Below, piece after piece: positions 42,565 through 46,042 of a stretch of DNA of 46,042 nucleotides. A program made the position numbers and the translations under genes. The notes under the pieces were generated by a model, which was not told where the DNA came from, did not search any database, and was given only the letters and a program-made list of their open reading frames with translations. Numbering within the stretch: position 1 is the first letter of the stretch; every line of letters starts with the position of its first letter. The DNA lies in contig JADDOW010000020.1 in assembly GCA_016782225.1 (NCBI GenBank), positions 1 to 46,042 on the forward strand, given 5' to 3'. Source of the DNA: Nitrososphaeraceae archaeon (GTDB taxonomy: Archaea; Thermoproteota; Nitrososphaeria; Nitrososphaerales; Nitrososphaeraceae).

Positions 42565-44817
42565 TTATTTTTTGTTTTCTATGCTCTTGTTTTTACTGAT
42601 GGTCATGGGTATTGTAAACTTGAATATAGTTCCCGTTTTTCTGTTGCCGCCATTGTTAGATGCGTCATCAATATCTGTATTGCTCTCTTCCATAGGCTCC
42701 TCATACCATATGTTTCCGCCGTGGGACTCTATGATTTTCTTTGACAGGTACAGACCAAGACCTGTGCCCTGGCGTGATTTTGTAGCGAACTTTTCAAACA
42801 GCTGGTCTTTAATCTGGGAGTTAATTCCGATCCCGGTGTCCCGCACCGAAACTAGCACCCTGCTGCTGCTGCTGCTGTTTGTTTGCCCATAGGCATTGCC
42901 ATTACGGTTATTGGTGCTGCCATTTGCATTTGTTTTGCTGTTTATGCTGGTTTTACTGGCGACAGTGGCTGCGGAAGCAAAGGCAACAGTGTTGGTGTTT
43001 AGCAAACTGGTGTCATAATGGTCATTTGAGGCAGAATCTATATCTGAAGCGGAAGCGGGTGATGGTGATGACTGGGGGTGCTCATCCTTTGTTATTGTTG
43101 TGGAAACGTAAATCTTGCCGTCAAAGGTGAATTTCATGGCGTTATCCAGAAGGTTGAAGATGACCTGGGCAATCTTTTGGGAGTCGCAATCAACATACAG
43201 AGGCAGTATGGTGTTGTTGTAATTGCTGTATTTGTCATTGTTGTCATTTTGAGTGCTTTCACTTGTCGACTGCACGTTTTCCACTTGGCTTGCCTGCTTG
43301 GGTTGTGCTTGTGCGTTGATGTTGTCCCTTTCATCGCCGCCGCCCTTCTTCATGTCAACATTGTTGTTCTCAGTATTCTCCTCCCTCTTCCTCTCCTTGT
43401 CGTAAAGTGGCCGAAACACTATTGATATCCTTCCGGCCTTGTCGGTGTAGGCATATTTCTTCTCGACATCATCTATGACCTGCGCAATCAGGGAATGGAT
43501 GTCTATGCCGCTTTGGACGCTTAGGCCAAATGTTCCGCTCTCAATTCTGCTCACCTGCAGGATGCTTTCGGCAAGTTTCTGCAGCCTTGACGCGTTTCTT
43601 GTGATGATGTCTATCTCACGCCTGTACTCCTTCACTTTGTCGCCAAGCTTATCCTCAAGAATCTCCATGCCGTTTAGGATGGGCATTATGGGTGTGCGAA
43701 GCTCATGGGCCGCAATGTCTATGAACTCGTTTTTGACACTGTCCTCCTGCTTTAGCTGCTCAAACAGGATACTCTGGTTGTAGAGGACCTCAAATATCGA
43801 TGCGTATGACAGGACAGTTGACTCGCTGTTTGAGTAAAAGGAAAAGCCGATTAGGGCATTCGCATTTTCCTCCTTTAGGTGCCTTAGCTCCATTATCAGA
43901 GACTCCTTTCTGTCCACCACAAGTGACTTTATTTTGATGCTGATGCTGGGTGCTATGTCCTGGATGCGGATGTTGTGGCTATGGTGGTTTAAAAACCGCA
44001 AATACGATGAATCCCTAACTGAGGTGTCAATTGGCGTAAGGATGCTTATCCTCAGGCTGTCGTTTTGCTCGGCCATCTCCTTCAAAAGATGCAGGATGCC
44101 GTCTTTTTCCTGTATGTGAAACGCATTCACCGTGGAGTACATTATCTGTATCTCCCTTTTGGCGTTTTTTATCATCTCCAACTCCTTTTTGACAGCATCG
44201 CGGTAGTCTGAATACACTATTGTCTCTGCCGGAATAACTCCATGCTCTATCTCCCTTATCCTTTGCTTTGCGGGTGTTGCCATTTTCCAGAAGGAATCAA
44301 ACACAAACTGCTGCTGCTCCACAACCTCGGGTATGTTGCTGAAAATCAGCTGGGGTATTGACTGGGACTTCTGCAGTGTGGCGACTGCAACATACTCCCT
44401 TTGGTCCGCAACCTCAAAGTTTCCCCTCAAGCCGTCTAGGTGCCTGATTTCGGAGAAGGAGAGCATTTGCCTCACATAGTCAATGTTGTCCGGGGTTATC
44501 TCGGTGACGTACCTGATCTTTAGTCCCCTTTGCACTACTGCCTCCTTTCTCTTTTCCCTTATGGCGTCAGTTTCGATGATGACGGACGGTGCGGTATAGC
44601 TAACGCATGAGTCTATCTTTGTCTTTGACCTGTCTATGAACCCCAAAAGCACGTCGTTTGCGTTGCCTGAGCCATGGTATACCTTGGTAAACGTATCCTT
44701 GGAATTGCCTGCTGGTGATGAGGTTGATGGCGATGGATCTGAATTTTCATCAGGGAGTTCACTATGATTGTTTTTATTGCTATATATTTTATCAGAAATT
44801 AGAACATGACCTTCCAT
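42565..44817 (-). CDS. Sensor histidine kinase with low-complexity insertions in the ATPase domain
   Basis: A 750-residue soluble kinase, paralogous to the one at 35264-37045. The N-terminal sensor half shares EQQQFVFDSFWKMATPAKQR then IREIEHGVIPAE-type signatures with it (there EQQQNIFELMWEKSISAEQR). DHp is FIDIAAHELRTPIM (His about 371). The ATPase domain carries two Asn/Ser-rich inserts: one of about 75 residues before the N box (IAQVIFNLLDNAMKFTF) and one of about 90 between the N box and G1 (VRDTGIGIN). F/G2 motifs are normal: LFEKFATKS, GTGLGLYLSKKIIESHGG. The insertions are larger than anything in the paralogue. The sensor and DHp portion is GC-richer than the paralogue. No response regulator nearby. 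Confidence 0.87.
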   Translation of the reverse strand: MEGHVLISDKIYSNKNNHSELPDENSDPSPSTSSPAGNSKDTFTKVYHGSGNANDVLLGFIDRSKTKIDSCVSYTAPSVIIETDAIREKRKEAVVQRGLKIRYVTEITPDNIDYVRQMLSFSEIRHLDGLRGNFEVADQREYVAVATLQKSQSIPQLIFSNIPEVVEQQQFVFDSFWKMATPAKQRIREIEHGVIPAETIVYSDYRDAVKKELEMIKNAKREIQIMYSTVNAFHIQEKDGILHLLKEMAEQNDSLRISILTPIDTSVRDSSYLRFLNHHSHNIRIQDIAPSISIKIKSLVVDRKESLIMELRHLKEENANALIGFSFYSNSESTVLSYASIFEVLYNQSILFEQLKQEDSVKNEFIDIAAHELRTPIMPILNGMEILEDKLGDKVKEYRREIDIITRNASRLQKLAESILQVSRIESGTFGLSVQSGIDIHSLIAQVIDDVEKKYAYTDKAGRISIVFRPLYDKERKREENTENNNVDMKKGGGDERDNINAQAQPKQASQVENVQSTSESTQNDNNDKYSNYNNTILPLYVDCDSQKIAQVIFNLLDNAMKFTFDGKIYVSTTITKDEHPQSSPSPASASDIDSASNDHYDTSLLNTNTVAFASAATVASKTSINSKTNANGSTNNRNGNAYGQTNSSSSSRVLVSVRDTGIGINSQIKDQLFEKFATKSRQGTGLGLYLSKKIIESHGGNIWYEEPMEESNTDIDDASNNGGNRKTGTIFKFTIPMTISKNKSIENKK

Positions 44818-45220
44818 CCGTTATCACGGGATACATATGCTACTTATTTGTAATTAAAACTATTTATCGAAGTTAGATTTACATTTTAAAATTTTTACTC
44901 TTGCACATTCCAAAAATTATTGTTTGTTGTATTGCAGTGCAGTTATTGTGTTTATTGATACAAATTAGAGGGTTTTAGAGTAGAGAGGTTTTAGAGCAAT
45001 ATGTTATTTTAAATAACTATATTCGCAAGATGACATTTAATTCTTTTTAGAACAAGTCAGCATATATGACTTTTCGTTGTTTTCGAGCAATAAAGTTAAA
45101 TCTTTAATACTAAAGTTATCTTTTCTTTTTACCCAAAATTTAAAGATATTGATTGCAATGACAATAGGACTTCTTTATATAAAATAGTACTATATAGGTT
45201 ATGTTGCCATTTATTGTCTA
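44818..45220. other. Intergenic region with promoter-like DNA before the secreted protein
   Basis: About 400 AT-rich bases; CTTTATATAAAAT near 45173-45185 could be the TATA box of the gene at 45221. No gene seen. Confidence 0.5.
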
Positions 45221-45961
45221 ATGAATCATACATCCAAAATGTTTACAATTTTCCTCATTGCCATAGGATTAGTCATAGTCCCAGCAGTGAGTATGAATGC
45301 AGCAAGTGTTGCAAATGCTCAATCAGCAGCAGGAACAGAACAACAAGGTTCCCAACCGCCAGCAGCATCAAATTCTCCAGCTGCTGCCAATAAAACACAA
45401 CAAGTAGGCCAACTGTTTACATTTAATGAGAAAAGCAAGCCAGCTAATGATCCACAAAAATGTGCAGAATTAGCCAGCAAGGTTAGCGGAAAAGCGTTAC
45501 CTGACTATAACTTGTGTGATGTTGTCGTATACAGACAGGCTCCAGCAATAGTAAGAAACGACAATTTTGTACTGAATAACTTTTCAGGCATGGGTCACTA
45601 TATAGAATTCATACCTGCAAAAACACTAAATGAAACAAGCCAATATATGAGTGCAGGCAACAACACCGCTGCAGCCCAAGGCAACAACAATAACACCAAC
45701 CTAAAGGTCGCATTTGGCGAATTTGCGTTAATCGACTCAGAAGTGGTTCCAGTAAGACAAGTAATGAACAAGTATAATTGGACCGAAACATCCTTACATC
45801 ACCACATGCTAAATGAGACACCGAAAATATTGTTCTTACACTGGACAGTAACAGGTGATGCAAACCAGCTGATTGGCCATGCAAAGGAAATATTGACTCA
45901 AACCTCTACATATCAAAACCTCACAGGCAATACCAATACACCAACCTCAGCAGGTCCATAA
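45221..45961 (+). CDS. Secreted DUF1259 (LppY/LpqO-like) protein
   Basis: A 246-residue protein with a signal peptide (about 8-33, FTIFLIAIGLVIVPAVSMNA then SVANAQ) and an Ala/Pro/Gln-rich spacer. The rest resembles the DUF1259 fold: CDVVVYRQAPAIVRNDNFVL (the repeated RxDxxV-type start), GHYIEFIPAKTLNE, a segment FGEFALIDSEVVPVRQVMNK and the hallmark TETSLHHHMLNETPKILFLH with W, then GDANQLIGHAKEIL. The histidine-rich stretch HHHMLNE-P-x-ILFLHW is diagnostic. The protein is extracytoplasmic; function of the family is unknown. Poly-T at 45966 follows the stop. Confidence 0.8.
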   Translation: MNHTSKMFTIFLIAIGLVIVPAVSMNAASVANAQSAAGTEQQGSQPPAASNSPAAANKTQQVGQLFTFNEKSKPANDPQKCAELASKVSGKALPDYNLCDVVVYRQAPAIVRNDNFVLNNFSGMGHYIEFIPAKTLNETSQYMSAGNNTAAAQGNNNNTNLKVAFGEFALIDSEVVPVRQVMNKYNWTETSLHHHMLNETPKILFLHWTVTGDANQLIGHAKEILTQTSTYQNLTGNTNTPTSAGP

Positions 45962-45965
45962 TTTC

Positions 45966-45989
45966 CCCACTTTTTTTTAAAAAAATTAC
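45966..45989 (+). terminator. T-rich terminator after the DUF1259 gene
   Basis: A run of eight T followed by seven A just after the TAA (45959-45961) is a typical archaeal intrinsic terminator sequence. Confidence 0.5.
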
Positions 45990-46042
45990 ATTATAGTTTA
46001 TCGTATCTTTACAAGATAATTCAGTAAGTTTGGTTGTTATGG

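Noticed and set aside
42572-44119. Many plus-strand frames antisense to the second kinase
   Set aside because: Low-complexity and leucine/serine-rich shadows of the minus gene.
1-46042. CRISPR array or IS element
   Set aside because: I saw no regularly spaced 25-40-bp repeats and no transposase with terminal inverted repeats; the iteron hexamers are too short and irregular for CRISPR.

Overview
The window reads as chromosomal DNA of an ammonia-oxidising archaeon of the Nitrososphaeria (Thaumarchaeota), most like the soil Nitrososphaera/Nitrosocosmicus group. This rests on an archaeal core (Cdc48, archaeal tyrosyl-tRNA synthetase, TruD, ATP-dependent DNA ligase, a TFE-beta with an Fe-S cysteine set, NurA), low GC, wide intergenic spaces, two sensor kinases of a type I associate with this lineage, and Asn/Ser/Thr-rich low-complexity insertions. 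No 16S rRNA or amo gene is present, so the genus is an inference.

Layout. 1-6.65 kb: tail of an Asn/Gly-repeat protein, a frameshifted membrane-protein pseudogene, TFE-beta, a LEA14-like protein, a CopD-like membrane protein, two unassigned minus-strand genes and truD. 6.65-8.2 kb: gene-poor. 8.27-16.2 kb: cdc48, Ppx/GppA phosphatase, tyrS, a decayed methyltransferase, a second LEA14-like protein and a NurA-domain protein. 16.375-16.449 kb: tRNA-Val(GAC), which is the integration target of a ~6.0-kb element ending at a 45-bp copy of the tRNA 3' part (22431-22475).

The element is the main discovery. Its integrase gene was split by integration: an N-terminal piece with four zinc-ribbon cysteines reads into the tRNA at the left end, and the C-terminal recombinase domain reads in from the right end. 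Both pass through the shared att core in the same frame, so excision would rebuild one ~400-codon gene. The catalytic half carries a single in-frame TAA, so the element is probably stranded. Its cargo includes two secreted-type proteins (one broken), an AbrB-like protein, a tiny zinc-ribbon protein, fragments of another recombinase, and nine copies of the hexamer GAACAT/ATGTTC in ~280 bp around an AT-rich core. That cluster lies between convergent genes and looks like an iteron-type replication origin, which fits an integrated plasmid-like replicon.

22.5-31.5 kb is an accessory zone in decay. It holds a truncated recombinase fused to a truncated aquaporin, a broken arsenate reductase, an apparently intact cbtBA cobalt-transport pair behind a repeat-bearing promoter, a winged-helix regulator frameshifted in an A8 tract, a DUF202 gene with an internal TGA, a SAM methyltransferase with about four frameshifts, an N-terminally truncated GNAT, and (after the intact DNA ligase) an Nei/Fpg remnant with a large internal deletion. 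31.5-46 kb: DUF2243 and DUF421 membrane proteins, a broken family-2 glycosyltransferase, two paralogous histidine kinases, a UBP-type zinc finger, a histidine/tryptophan-motif membrane protein, a broken DUF1622 gene, a CBS-TrkH fusion and a secreted DUF1259-like protein.

About fifteen disrupted genes in 46 kb, nearly all accessory while the housekeeping genes read through cleanly, is the other striking trait. All identifications come from reading the sequence; no database search was possible.
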